Source of the DNA: Phytophthora sp. 'mugwort'
Lineage: Eukaryota > Oomycota > Peronosporomycetes > Peronosporales > Peronosporaceae
Direction of reading: 5' to 3'
Assembly: GCA_033558025.1 (NCBI GenBank)
Contig: JAUCEF010000001.1
Span: 4,402,001 to 4,466,000, forward strand
Length of the DNA: 64,000 nt
Part shown: one piece after another, positions 31,386-41,840 of the stretch
Position numbering within the stretch: the first letter of the stretch is position 1
Layout: each line of letters opens with the position of its first letter
The notes under the pieces: model-generated
The model's database searches: none
What the model was told of the DNA's origin: nothing
Seen by the model: the letters and a program-made list of their open reading frames with translations, nothing else
Made by a program: the position numbers and the translations under genes

Positions 31386-32822
31386 ATGAGCACTCCCAGC
31401 GTCATAGTCGACGAAACTCGTTTGCAAGCTAACATTTCACGGATGCAAGCTCTGGCAACAGCACAGAACGTGAAGCTCCGGCCTCACATCAAGACCCACA
31501 AGACCGCGGAGATCGCCCTTTTGCAGCTTGAAGCGGGTGCATGCGGCCTCACGGCATCCAAACCATCCGAGGCACTGGCGTTCTTCCACGCAGGGATTTC
31601 ATCGCTTCGCAGCATTTTGCTGGCCTATACGGTGGTGAACCCCGACAAGCTGACCCCTTTAGTGGAATCATCTCGTCATACTGGAATCGAGTTCCGGCTC
31701 ACTGTGGATTCCTTGGAAGGCGTCGATGCCATTGAGGAAGCTGCAAAGCTGTGCAACCACGCGGTCAAGCTGTTGATCCATGTTGACGTGGGTTACCACC
31801 GTGTCGGTGTCGACCCCACTGATACTAAGGTCATTGACATGGCAAAGCGCATTCGCGACAGTCCGATCCTAGAGTTTACCGGGATCCTTTCGCATGCGGG
31901 TGAGTGACTAATAGTATTATAAGCCGCCAGAGTCCGAGTGACTTATGTCTTCTATGATCACGGCAGGTCACGTGTATGCTTGCAACTCCGTTGAAGAGTG
32001 CAGTCAAGTTGCAGAGATCGAGCGTGCTCTGATGGTGGAGCTGAAGGAAAAGCTCGAGCAGGTATGACTGAAAATTCGCACCTGGAATGAGTAAAACCCT
32101 AACGAGATTACGTGTCTGGCTTCTAGAACGGGGTGAAAGTCCCTGAAGTGTCAGTCGGAAGCACGTTGACCGAGCCAGCCCGTCGCAATTTCGACGGTAT
32201 TACTGAGGTGAGCCATTGCCATCACTTTGTTCTCGTAAGAAAAGTCTCACACAGCCACGTTTCAACAGATCCGACCGGGAAACTACGTTTTCCTTGACCG
32301 AACTCCGATTCGAATGGGCATGTTTGACATCACAGACGTGGCCCTGACAGTGCTAGTGACTGTCGTCAGCTCGAACAAGTACCATTTCATTGTCGACGCA
32401 GGGTCAAAAGTGCTCAGCTCCGATGTGTACGTGATCAATGCATAATTTTGTATTGCTGAAATATCTGACCTCTCAAGTGAAATATTGTTATTTGCAGACC
32501 TCAATCGGCTGGAGAGTTCGGATCGCGAGCGTATGGCCTTGCTTTCTACGATAACGACTTTGAGCGTGTGACGAAAGAGCCGTCGCAGTATCGAGAGGTG
32601 CTCGAAGACGGTAGAGAGCTGCACTGTTTCGAGCTCGTGAAGCTTTCGGAAGAGCATGGATGGATCACGCATGTTGAGGGTCTTCCGTCTCCACGAATCG
32701 GCGACCGCTTGGTAATTCTGCCGAACCACGCGTGTGTGACCGCGAACCTTGCGAACACCTTGTACGTCAAGGGAAGTCGGCGCAAAGAGTGGCAGCTCAT
32801 TTCTCGCGGATGTACACAGTAA
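31386..32822 (+). CDS. D-serine dehydratase / D-threonine aldolase family (PLP, fold III)
   Basis: Five exons: 31386-31899, 31967-32061, 32127-32207, 32269-32426 and 32498-32822, giving 390 residues. Introns of 61-71 bp start GTGAGT, GTATGA, GTGAGC and GTACGT. The N-terminal alanine-racemase-like barrel has the PLP lysine in RPHIKTHKT (Lys36), LTVDSLEGVDAI and HVDVGYHRVGVDP. The C-terminal domain has PNHACVTANL, with the His and Cys that bind zinc in this family. It converts D-serine to pyruvate and ammonia through 2-aminoacrylate (DSD1 type) or cleaves D-threonine; the sequence does not separate the two. A candidate initiator lies at 31338-31351. Open frame continues upstream to 31194 and could encode a targeting extension if transcription starts earlier. 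Confidence 0.88.
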
Positions 32823-32893
32823 TTGGAGCACCCGCTTCACAGATATCTTCCCCCACTTAAGCGCTTTCTGGAACGGAAAGTGCTACATATAGT

Positions 32894-32925
32894 AGAATAC
32901 TACTGTACCACTACAGTAGTATTCT
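32894..32925. terminator. Perfect 14-bp hairpin 3' of the D-serine dehydratase gene
   Basis: AGAATACTACTGTA, then the loop CCAC, then the exact reverse complement. It starts 71 bp after the stop codon. In a eukaryote this would act as a 3'-UTR structure rather than a bacterial-type terminator, and its role is unknown. Confidence 0.5.
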
Positions 32926-33393
32926 GTGGTAATACTTATACTAGTAGTACCTATTGTGAACGTCACATGATATGTCCTATTTTTTTGCAAATCGGCCGCT
33001 TTACATCCGATTTAGGCTCTATAAACGACATAGCCCTTTTTTGTTATATATAAACAGAACGTCAGTCCAATTTGTTGTATCCCAACCTCTGTTCATATAT
33101 CACATGTTGCCGTCGATTCAGCGTCAAATCGCTACGAATGCCCATTTAACACTGGACATTGGAGGTCATCGCTATATATACTAGATATCCACCAAACGTT
33201 GTTGGAAAGGGGCTGTCCATAATGTGCAGAGTGCACAAGAGCTTCGCCCCCCGCCCATATGAAGAGCGTCTAGGGCGCCTAGCGGCACGAGTCTCCTAAA
33301 GTACCAGAACGCAAGTGTGATGAACCCGGAGAGCTATGCTCTCACGATCCATTAACAGAGTTGCCAGTGACGGAGCTTTCTCAACTCAATCTA
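32926..33393. other. Spacer, no gene seen
   Basis: AT-rich sequence to about 33180, then more mixed. No domain-bearing frame is present. Confidence 0.5.
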
Positions 33394-33952
33394 CTGTAAA
33401 ATCTGGGATTGTGCCCAATCCCTCGAATAATGCCCCCCTGGGTAGGGTCTTGCGATAAATGTAGTGCCCCTCTATTTTAGTCTAATATAAGTTATCAGAA
33501 TTGTCAGGAGCCAGCACAAATTAATTGCCATTTGCGAGTTGCTACCGTAGGTCAACATCAAGTGGCGACGCCAGTCGAACTCAGGGAGCAGATTTTTACA
33601 TTTCATTGTCAATTTCTGATGAAAGACAAGTTCATGGTGGAAAAGAAGCTGTATGTAGTCCAAGAACTGGAGGCACGAAAAAGCATATTCTCGACAGGAA
33701 TACATCGAACACGTGCAGCAGGTGATCAAGGAGTGCAGTACAACATTTAGTACTCGAATATTTACAACATGAATGAGACTGCTGTGTTCATTTATCACAA
33801 TCGCAACACGAGAACCGAATATCCATGGGGCCAAGGACGTCAACGTGAAGTCGTTCGTCTTCGCGAAGGGTGTCAATATTTAGTACCCTATCCCTTTAAT
33901 AGTATCACACCTGTTATAGTGCCCCACGGGCACGATACTGCAGGTTTTACGG
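33394..33952 (+). mobile_element. Internally deleted pogo-like element
   Basis: The left end starts CTGTAAAATCTGGGATTGTG and the right end, read inward on the reverse strand, starts CCGTAAAACCTGCAGTATCG. Both then run into GTGCCC. TA flanks each end (33392-33393 and 33953-33954). The ends resemble the C-C-G-T-A-A-A-A terminus of the 4719-6635 element. Inside, 33769-33880 encodes MNETAVFIYHNRNTRTEYPW, like the first catalytic-aspartate block of DDE_1 transposases with Asp changed to Asn. At 559 bp it is too short for a transposase and is best read as a non-autonomous deletion derivative. Confidence 0.55.
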
Positions 33953-33954
33953 TA

Positions 33955-34919
33955 CAATATTGGACGTTGTATATATGTTCATGCATCTACCCTTATAATC
34001 ACCATCCTTACGACCTTACCCCAGCCTAGCCGCACGAATAATGTCGAATCCTCCAGCGTACAGTCGTGCTAACCCTATATATACTTCTTATCCCAGATGG
34101 GGGGGGGTCTAATGACTTTTTGAGCTAAGAACGCTCATAGTAGAAACCAAGTGCGAAGCAAAACCTTATCTGAAAATGTCTTTGAAGTCATACCCACACG
34201 GCCGATCGCAGGTCCCAGGTCTCTTTTAGCGACTCATCCTATCCCCTCTCCAGCTTTAGGAAACGAAATCAAGGCAAAGATCAGGATGTGTTCGAAGATT
34301 AGCAAGTAAAGCGAGGGAGGGCAAAAACTCTTCAAACGAGCTCACAGTCATGGGGCTTCGCCCAATAAACGACGTGGATGTCGCTATTATCATTAAACAA
34401 GGGTAACTATAAGTATTTCGATTGAAAAAGCTTAATATGAATTCGTATACATCTCTCAAGTCTGTTAGGAATGAAAATGCCTTTATTTGGGGCGCAGTCT
34501 CTAAACTATTTGCTCATTCGAGACTCGATCCGTGCAAGCGAAGCTATAAAAGTCGTGGTGTTCTATGCTTTAGATTTGCACAATGGACGTTTAGAACTCA
34601 GATTTATATTTTCTCCTACCCTGTTTTAGTATGTTTTCTACCCTTTTAAAACGGCCTAACCGAGCTAGACATATTGGTCGGTTTTCACAACACTTCCGGT
34701 ACTAGTAATCTATGGTGGAGCAGCTGGCAGAATGCTGTTCTGCTGCGTCACAGGAAATTCGCATTAGGACTTCTAATAATGCGAATTTTCATTTGTTTGG
34801 AAATAACGAGATGCTCCATCTGTTTGAGAAAAAAAAACTTGATAACCCTATCTCAGTGTTTGAATACTGGAGGTAGAGTCGGAGAGATAATTCCCCTGAC
34901 TTCCTATTTAGCGCCAGCC
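33955..34919. other. Spacer upstream of the M96-family gene
   Basis: No recognisable gene. It contains a G run at about 34099-34107 and several AT-rich stretches. The promoter of the next gene should lie at its right end, but no clear initiator was seen. Confidence 0.45.
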
Positions 34920-36546
34920 ATGACTCCATTGCTTGATCAAGAAGAAAGTGCCGCCGTCGAAGCCGTCTTTTCGTTCATTGATGCCTTCGAAACTTCAGCG
35001 TGCCCGACGCCTCTTCTGCTGTCAAATGATTCCAACGACGAGCAACAATTATCCGACAGCACAGTGGAGCCGCTTCTCGACGTGATGCAATCGCCTGACA
35101 TGTTCGAGATGCTTGATCAGAACCAAGACCTGTCATGGGATTCTTGTATGCAGGACACCGACATTCTGAGCGCTACAGACAGTCTGGGGATGACGCTGAA
35201 CGAAGAGCTACAATACGAAAGGCGTCCTCTACCCGATACGTCACTGAAGCAATCTTACATTAAGAGGCCCCGCATAGCAGTGACAAAGGCAAAGACACTC
35301 CAGCATAACCCGAATCGAGCTCGCGACGAGAGGCGAAAAGAATTGCGGGGGCTGCGGGTGGAGGCCGCAGAGCTTAAGACGCAGCTCGAAGCGCTTCGGG
35401 CAGTTCGCCGCACGATTGCTGAGCAAAACCTCCACAATGCTGCAACAGTTAGGCCCAGAGGGTGCTTTGATATCGGCCGGCAAATTTGGATGACAACAGC
35501 TCAACGGCAGTTTGCTGAACGGGTGGCTTCGGTTCAGGAGAATAAACGACTGAATGCCTTGGTCAACGCGAATGCTGACGTCATATCCAAGCTCCAAAAC
35601 ATTCTGAGGCAGTGTTCTCAAGACAAGGTATATTTGAATTGCGTTTTATTTTGCGCGAGTCCTCTTGAATATTCATACATTCTGTGTGTGTATCTTATTG
35701 TGTAGTTCTCGTCCTCACTCGACCCGGAAATATCGCTACGCCTCCACAACTTCGACACGGAAGCTCTCCTAACTGCTGATTTTAACCAATTACTGGCGAA
35801 TACCGATGAACGATATCGCAAAGTTGACAGCGTCTTCAGCCATTGCGTTGTAGACCTCGGTGCCCTATCAAGCTGTACTATTCCCGAGATGCGGGCAGAT
35901 GGAGAAGGGAATCTGTTCTCGCAGGTCTTCGGAACAAAAATCTTCCCATTCCACGCCCAGAAAACTGGTCGAGCCGTATGGGACGTCGTGTCCGATTGTG
36001 TTCGTCCGAATTCGAGATGCCTCTTCAACCATGTATGATGGAAAATGCCCTTAGTGTTTCACTAAGTGTCCTGTTACTAATAATCGTCCTGCTTGTGTTG
36101 CCTCGTGTTTTTTGCTTATGCAGATTTTGTACTCAACCGAGGATGTCGTTGTGGAAAGTTGCGGAACTGAGCTACTCATGGAGGACTCGAAGGCGCTGCT
36201 ATTTCACACTCGACAGATTAAGCGTCGATACCGAGAAGAGTCTCGCGACGTGATTGTATGGCAGTCTGAAGTTCGACCAATCTTGTTCGGGGGAAAGCCA
36301 TTGCAGGGAGCAGCATTTGAGGAAAGCGGATTCTTTCTGGTTCATTGTAGTCCAATGATACCAGACGAATTCTCACTACTCCAGACTAGTTACGCCATTA
36401 CGCCTCGGACGCGGATGCGCCAGTTTCCAACAAGCCCTCTCCCACGATCCGTGGCGGAATTCGTGTTGAAATGGATGGCAGCATCGATTCCAGCAAACCA
36501 CCAGATTTTTGAGAACGCATTAGTCAGCCAGAAAGCTTCCGGGTAA
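34920..36546 (+). CDS. M96 mating-specific family protein (bZIP-like N-half)
   Basis: Three exons: 34920-35627, 35706-36032 and 36124-36546, giving 485 residues. Introns of 78 and 91 bp start GTATAT and GTATGA. Residues 1-120 are acidic and Ser/Thr-rich. Residues 130-142 (NPNRARDERRKEL) form a short basic region continuing into a leucine-bearing coiled coil (about 141-170), and a second coil runs at about 190-235. The C-terminal half (about 236-485) has the START-like layout seen in the large Phytophthora M96 mating-specific family, with RAVWDVVSDCV and SRDVIVWQSEVRPILFGG. The first such proteins were found as mating-induced, but members are numerous and mostly unstudied. DNA binding is inferred from the basic region only. 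It lies immediately left of a secreted-protein pseudogene. Confidence 0.72.
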
Positions 36547-36905
36547 AAACTTACTTAAAGTACGAAGTACAATATTAAGAGCTCGATGTTTTCTGTGTAC
36601 TGTCTTAAAACCGACTTCTTCCTCGCGACGCGACTAGTTTGTGGCACCTCGACATGACTGTCATAAACACTGTCTGATATGAATTCGTGTAAAAATTACA
36701 TTACAAATTATTAGGCGAGAGGTAGTCCTGGCACCTTCGACTGCACACAATCTTTTCAAAAAAGAATTCTGCTGGCATCATTGTTGGGCCGGTACGTAAC
36801 TTTTTACCTTAAACGCGTAGAATGCATTGTTGGCGGGGTAATTTGACACTTCTCAATTGACCTCGGCGACCACCTCAATTTCCAGTCACTATGTGTGCAC
36901 TCAAC

Positions 36906-37332
36906 ATGGCAGGACTGCTGCTTCTTCAGTCATTCATGTTGTTCTCGTTAACGGTAGCATGGTCGGGAAGTGTGACCTTCTACAACAATCGCTGGCACGA
37001 AAAAAGCGGTGGCACATACAAGTACGTGATCGATGGTTCACAGCAATGCATCAGCCTTAGCTGCTACAACGACCGAGCGACGTCTGTCAAGTGGAAAGGC
37101 TTGGTGAAGTAGGGCGCCTTTGACGACAAGTCTCGCATCGCATTCTACACGGGAAAAACTGCACGGGAACGGTTCGTCACTGGGAGATTCAAGATCCCAA
37201 TACTTTCCAGGTAATTTCTGCCTGGATGGAATCGACGACAATATCTCTTCGTTCATGATCCGGCAGTTTAGCAAAGAGGCGAAATCGACTACACTGCCAT
37301 GCCCCTGGGATTTCAAATACTGCTTGGGGTGA
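36906..37332 (+). pseudogene. Broken secreted crystallin-like protein
   Basis: The ATG at 36906 opens a signal peptide (MAGLLLLQSFMLFSLTVAWS), then a domain homologous to the intact protein at 45288-45728: GSVTFYNNRW, QQCISLSCYNDRATSVKWKG, a DDKSRIAFYTG block and LDGIDDNISSFMIRQF, ending PCPW near 37310. An in-frame TAG at 37110-37112 falls where the intact gene has Lys-Lys-Gly, and a frameshift follows near 37160. Frame changes are few and the cysteines are largely kept, so the loss is recent. The intact relative lies 8.4 kb away on the opposite strand. Confidence 0.82.
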
Positions 37333-37502
37333 AGCGCCGTCATGATATCTTAAAGTATTTGTCAGAGGGAGTATAACAGGAAATTTCGAGAGTACAAAAA
37401 CCTACTAATCCGTGTCGTGATAATCCATTCGTGTTACTTTTACGACAATCTCAATTCGTTAAACCTGCAGAAAAGAAAAACATAGAACATTACTTGGCAG
37501 GT

Positions 37503-38672
37503 CTACGCCGCTGTTGCGTCGACGTCGCGCACCTGCTTCCTGTCAAGGACTTCGCCGACCCATTGCGAGATATGCGCGGCCATGTCGCACGTGCCGTTAG
37601 TCTCCATCATGAAGGCGTGAGCTTGAGGTACAATGCGGTGCTGCGCGTTCGGGAAGCGTATCTGGTACTCCTGCATGAACTCAGCGGGCACCCACTCGTC
37701 CACGGCCGAGTAGACGAACAAGGTATTGCCTTCGAACTTTTTGACAAGCTCATTATCCAGCTCCGTCACGTCCTTCATCTCATTAGCAGCCATCCCCAGC
37801 ACATTGCGCATGACACTTGAGTTCACAAGTGACAGCGATGCAAGCTGCAGCGTCTCGGACGTCTTAGACCCCACTACACGACGTACAATCCAGCGACGAA
37901 GCGAAGAAGGCACCATATACTCCACCGCCCCGACAAGTGTCACTCCATGCTCGAAGTTGTTGAACAACGGCATCATTTGCTTGCCCTTAGGAGACAGCGC
38001 CATGTGCATGATAGTCGGCTGCATCAAGACTAACTTGGCGATCTGTTGAGGGAACCGCCTCGCGATATCCAGGACAAAGTAGCTGCCGATCGAGTGTCCG
38101 ATGACCACAAACTTCAGCGTCGGGTCTTCGCGCAGACGCTGCTTCAGATAGAAGGCCTTGTGTTCTAGCTGTTCCTGCAGAGTGAAGGCACGTCCGTTGT
38201 TCTTCCACGGCATGAAGTGACCGGTATGCGATAAGCAGCGGACTTCGTGGCGGCGTCCGTGCTTCTTGGTGATCTCCTGCATGAGCGGCAGGTAGTAGGA
38301 CGGGATGCCGGGGTTGCCTGGGATGACGAGCACCAGCACCTTGTGCCCCTCGGGCTTTTCCATCGGGTAGTAGACCAGCGACTGGGCCTGCGAGCCGTCC
38401 TCCGCCACGACATTCCACTCCTCGGCGGGCGATGCGATCGGTGTGGATGGCACAGCGTCGTTGTCCTTCGATTGGTCGAACTCGACGGTCAATTGGCGAC
38501 TCAGAGCGCGGTGCAGACGCAGCTGGTCGAGGTGGCCGCGCCGGCGGTGGTACACGAAACGAGCGAGTGCCAAGGCCAAGACGGGCGCAAGTATGCTGTG
38601 GCGCTGGGCTTGTAGCTTGAGCTTCTCCAAGAACGCGGTCACGGCCGGGGGCAGTGCCGACGAAGCCGCCAT
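37503..38672 (-). CDS. LDAH-type lipid-droplet-associated alpha/beta hydrolase
   Basis: Single exon, 389 residues. The ATG at 38672 is preferred over the one at 38699 because the initiator-like GTCATTCGATATTT (38695-38682) lies between them. A hydrophobic patch near residues 28-41 may anchor it. The hydrolase core has VLVLVIPGNPGIPSYY (residues 112-127, oxyanion side) and the nucleophile elbow VVIGHSIGSY (Ser194), and the catalytic His is probably in PQAHAFMME near residue 360. The I-P-G-N-P-G plus G-H-S-I-G pair marks the LDAH (UPF0554/DUF2305) family, which acts on lipid-droplet sterol or acyl esters. It is divergent from the next gene, with 183 bp between starts. Confidence 0.85.
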   Translation of the reverse strand: MAASSALPPAVTAFLEKLKLQAQRHSILAPVLALALARFVYHRRRGHLDQLRLHRALSRQLTVEFDQSKDNDAVPSTPIASPAEEWNVVAEDGSQAQSLVYYPMEKPEGHKVLVLVIPGNPGIPSYYLPLMQEITKKHGRRHEVRCLSHTGHFMPWKNNGRAFTLQEQLEHKAFYLKQRLREDPTLKFVVIGHSIGSYFVLDIARRFPQQIAKLVLMQPTIMHMALSPKGKQMMPLFNNFEHGVTLVGAVEYMVPSSLRRWIVRRVVGSKTSETLQLASLSLVNSSVMRNVLGMAANEMKDVTELDNELVKKFEGNTLFVYSAVDEWVPAEFMQEYQIRFPNAQHRIVPQAHAFMMETNGTCDMAAHISQWVGEVLDRKQVRDVDATAA

Positions 38673-38681
38673 CTCGAGTTT

Positions 38682-38695
38682 AAATATCGAATGAC
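38682..38695 (-). promoter_or_regulatory. Oomycete-type initiator of the LDAH-like gene
   Basis: The reverse strand reads GTCATTCGATATTT, close to the consensus TCATTYYNCAWTTT. It gives a 5' leader of about 20 nt to the ATG at 38672 and excludes the upstream ATG at 38699. Confidence 0.5.
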
Positions 38696-38855
38696 ACATT
38701 GATCGGCGTGGGTCGAATAGTAAAGAGCCATCTCATTGGAACCGTTAATGATTGGAGGATAAGGGAGTTAGATCCAATCCTAAGTAACAATAGTTTTGTC
38801 CAATCAGATCTGTGTTGACTCGACCCAGCGTCAAGTTCAAACTTCGCAGCGCAAC

Positions 38856-41339
38856 ATGGACGACAAGGTCTGGGGAGAGGCTGCGCCTTGCGCCACCGAG
38901 ATCCGACCCACCGGTCTGAAGACGCTGCTGATGGAGGAGACCGTAGCTTCTCTGCGTGTGCTGAATGCTGCGTCTTGCGAGCTGCTGGTGGCTGAGCGCC
39001 ATGACGAAAACGAAGCGCTCGCTCTTGCCATGACGCGCGTGCTGGGCTGGCTGCACAGGAAGATCGCGACGCCGCCACTGCGTACTGATGTGTCCTTCCA
39101 CGAGAATAAGGAAGAGCAGAAGGCGGCGGAGATATCTGCGCTCGAAGAATTGTCGCAGGTGTTTCTCCACTGGTATAAGCTTCAACAGAGGGCGACGACT
39201 CCCTTGAGTTGGCGGCTGTGGGTGATGTGGGTGGAGCTGGGCTGTGCGCTAGATGTGCTGCGTTGCATTGATGCGGCCGAGAAGAAGGTGGATAGCTGTG
39301 TACTGTTGATGATGTCGTCGCTCCCTCCTAGGGACTTTCCGACGTCGAGCAACAAGGAGAAGCAGGTGTCCTTTACTCGTGAGCTCTGGGATGCGATGCT
39401 AGCCAAACCGTTGGATGGAGCCCCTATGGGGGCTGTTGAAGATGTTGCATCAAGGCTGGTGGAGGTTTATTTGTTTTGGATGACGACTGCGATGCGTGGG
39501 TATGAAGTGGCGTTTATTGCGAATGTTGCTACACCGCTTCGAGGACATCTTCAAACAGCGTTCACGAGCATTCCGCTGCTCGTAGATGGGTGGATAGAGT
39601 TTGCCATCAAGATGGGGCGTGAAAGTATCATGAAGAACGCTGCAAGTGCGGCTGTGACCGTCTTAGTGTTGAGCGCGTTGACCTCGACACAGAGGAGTCT
39701 GGAGGTTGCGGGGTATTTGGAGTCATTGAGTGCTGCTGCGGTCGATGAGCTGTCACGTGGGTCATTTCCACAGCCGCACAACCCTGTTGCTATTGCTGCG
39801 ATGGCGCTGGGTGTAACCATTCTGGACGATGCTAAACCTCCGTGTAATGCGGCTTTCCAATTGCAATCAGGGAATGCGACGCTTCTGTGCCAGTTTGCGC
39901 TCCTGCGAATTCTTACGTTGCAGCTACTGTCTCCCCGCTTAAAGCCGTATGACAGTGTTACAGTTGCGGGTTATGAAGCGGAGGTTCATCGTAGATTGAA
40001 GACATTGGTTCTCGAGCCATCGCATGTTGTCCTGCAAGAGTACTCAATTCGAATGACGGAAGCCTGCATTGAAGAGGTGGTCGGCTTTTTCCAGTCTTCA
40101 CTCAAGTCATACATTTCACTAATGGAGGCTGTGCAGTCTGTGCTTCCGTCGGATCTCTTCCGTCTGAAATTGTTAAATCAGCTCCAGTCAAATTCTACTG
40201 ATTCTACAGACCACGATGAAAGTCTGCTCGCTTCTGGATCAGAGACCGTGACATTCATTAAGCAGTTTTACGAAGGGGTAGCACCTATATTGGAAGTATT
40301 GTCTGCTGGTCATCTCGTGCGTACATTCCTCGCACTCTCTCGGATCGAGTTCGCCCGGGAAGTGAGTGCATCGCCGACTGCCAATGCGTCCATGCAAACA
40401 GTGACACAGCAGTTGGAGCAAGCCCTGGAGCAGACTGCTGTGCCGCCCGATACTATTTTCGCCCCTGCATTACGTTCGATTGCAATGCATTCGATGTCTG
40501 CGAACAGCGATATTCCTTCCGAGGTGGACATGGTTGCCGGGTGCCAGGCACTGGCAGTGGGTCTTGTTATGCAACGCAAGCTCCGCATACTTTTGTTCCA
40601 GTGCACGCCGCTGATCGACGATGCGCTTGCAGTGGTCTTCGCGGGGCTTTACAACGTCTTTGCGCCGGTAGATGCATTCGCTCATCGGTTCCTCGGCGTG
40701 TGTTTATCTCACCTCGGTCAGTTCACGCCGCTCGTCAACGTCTTTCCGCATTATTTGCAAGTTACGCTTGTTGCATTCCCGACTAATGCATCTTCCCAGG
40801 ATCTGACCAAGGCATGTGGCGCTATTTTTGGTGCATTGTTCTACTCGAAAGCTCTCACGGTGCCAACAGAGCAGGATAGCGACATTACAGAGACAGCTCA
40901 GCGAATGGTGCTGTGGGCAATCCGAAAATGTTGTGAGCGCAGCGCTGAGATACTGGCTGAAGAAGACAAGGCAATCGAGGCATCAGTATTAAGTGAAAGC
41001 GTTAAGGCCAATACTGAAGGCACGGGATTTGCTAAGGAAGTTGTTGTCACAGTACCGGAGACAGATGGATTGTATCTCGCTGGCTTGATTTTTGAACTTC
41101 TGAAAATGGCGCCGATAAACCTCTTGAAGGCTAGCGCAATGGAAACAGAGCAACTTCTTGCCTGTTGGAAGAATAATTCCCGTGTACTACGCGGACTGAA
41201 GAGTGCGCTGTTCGCACGAATCTCGCAGAACTGTGAGGCTGAAAAGCGGGCGTGGCTTGCTGCTTGGTACATTGAAGTTGACCAGCAATACCCAATCGAG
41301 GCACCATCTGCCAAGCCCGTAGCGATGTCTCATTTGTAG
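38856..41339 (+). CDS. Uncharacterised 827-residue helical protein
   Basis: One uninterrupted exon from the ATG at 38856 (MDDKVWGEAAPCATEIRPTG) to 41339. The frame extends upstream only to a TTG codon. The composition is Leu/Ala/Ser/Val-rich with regular amphipathic helix spacing through most of its length, as in HEAT/ARM-type solenoids. There is no signal peptide. Hydrophobic stretches, for example around residues 585-650 (VVFAGLYNVFAPVDAFAHRF and following), look like buried solenoid helices rather than membrane spans. A short acidic/lysine insertion lies near residue 700. I do not recognise the family. A 2.5-kb intact frame with ordinary codon use makes it a real gene. It shares a short divergent promoter with the LDAH-like gene. 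Confidence 0.75.
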   Translation: MDDKVWGEAAPCATEIRPTGLKTLLMEETVASLRVLNAASCELLVAERHDENEALALAMTRVLGWLHRKIATPPLRTDVSFHENKEEQKAAEISALEELSQVFLHWYKLQQRATTPLSWRLWVMWVELGCALDVLRCIDAAEKKVDSCVLLMMSSLPPRDFPTSSNKEKQVSFTRELWDAMLAKPLDGAPMGAVEDVASRLVEVYLFWMTTAMRGYEVAFIANVATPLRGHLQTAFTSIPLLVDGWIEFAIKMGRESIMKNAASAAVTVLVLSALTSTQRSLEVAGYLESLSAAAVDELSRGSFPQPHNPVAIAAMALGVTILDDAKPPCNAAFQLQSGNATLLCQFALLRILTLQLLSPRLKPYDSVTVAGYEAEVHRRLKTLVLEPSHVVLQEYSIRMTEACIEEVVGFFQSSLKSYISLMEAVQSVLPSDLFRLKLLNQLQSNSTDSTDHDESLLASGSETVTFIKQFYEGVAPILEVLSAGHLVRTFLALSRIEFAREVSASPTANASMQTVTQQLEQALEQTAVPPDTIFAPALRSIAMHSMSANSDIPSEVDMVAGCQALAVGLVMQRKLRILLFQCTPLIDDALAVVFAGLYNVFAPVDAFAHRFLGVCLSHLGQFTPLVNVFPHYLQVTLVAFPTNASSQDLTKACGAIFGALFYSKALTVPTEQDSDITETAQRMVLWAIRKCCERSAEILAEEDKAIEASVLSESVKANTEGTGFAKEVVVTVPETDGLYLAGLIFELLKMAPINLLKASAMETEQLLACWKNNSRVLRGLKSALFARISQNCEAEKRAWLAAWYIEVDQQYPIEAPSAKPVAMSHL

Positions 41340-41840
41340 ATGAATTGTATGAATCTTCGTCTACTTCGGTGATAGACAGCTAAAAAATGATGATACATTG
41401 TGAGTTTTCAAGATACTGGGCGGCTTTCTCGTGTCAAACCTTGTAGCTCCAGCAAAATTATATAATCGCTGTTTCTTGACGCGGTACATCGCCTTTGCGT
41501 GGAAAATAGCGCTCCAAACCTAAACTTGAGTGAGAAATGACTGAAGGAAGTTCGTTAGCGATAACCAGGCATGGTCGTTACACTGTTGTTTGTATGGCAA
41601 ATCAAAGGTGAACTGGGGCGCTCGACCACATTGACCAGAAGGTAGAGGTGGAGGGTCGTGGGATTCAATTTCGACGAGCTACAATCTCCTCAAACTGCCA
41701 CATAGGGAAACGCGAGGCAGTGCTGGATTACTTGAGTTATTCAGTTATTTCGACGTGGACGCTTATCCACCTACATGCAAATAAATCTTGAGTGCGCAAA
41801 ACCATGTGCTCCCATTGCTTCCGCGCTGCTTTTCAGCAGC
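41340..41840. other. Convergent 3' intergenic region
   Basis: No gene seen between the 3' ends of the 827-residue protein gene and the dehydrogenase gene. Confidence 0.5.
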
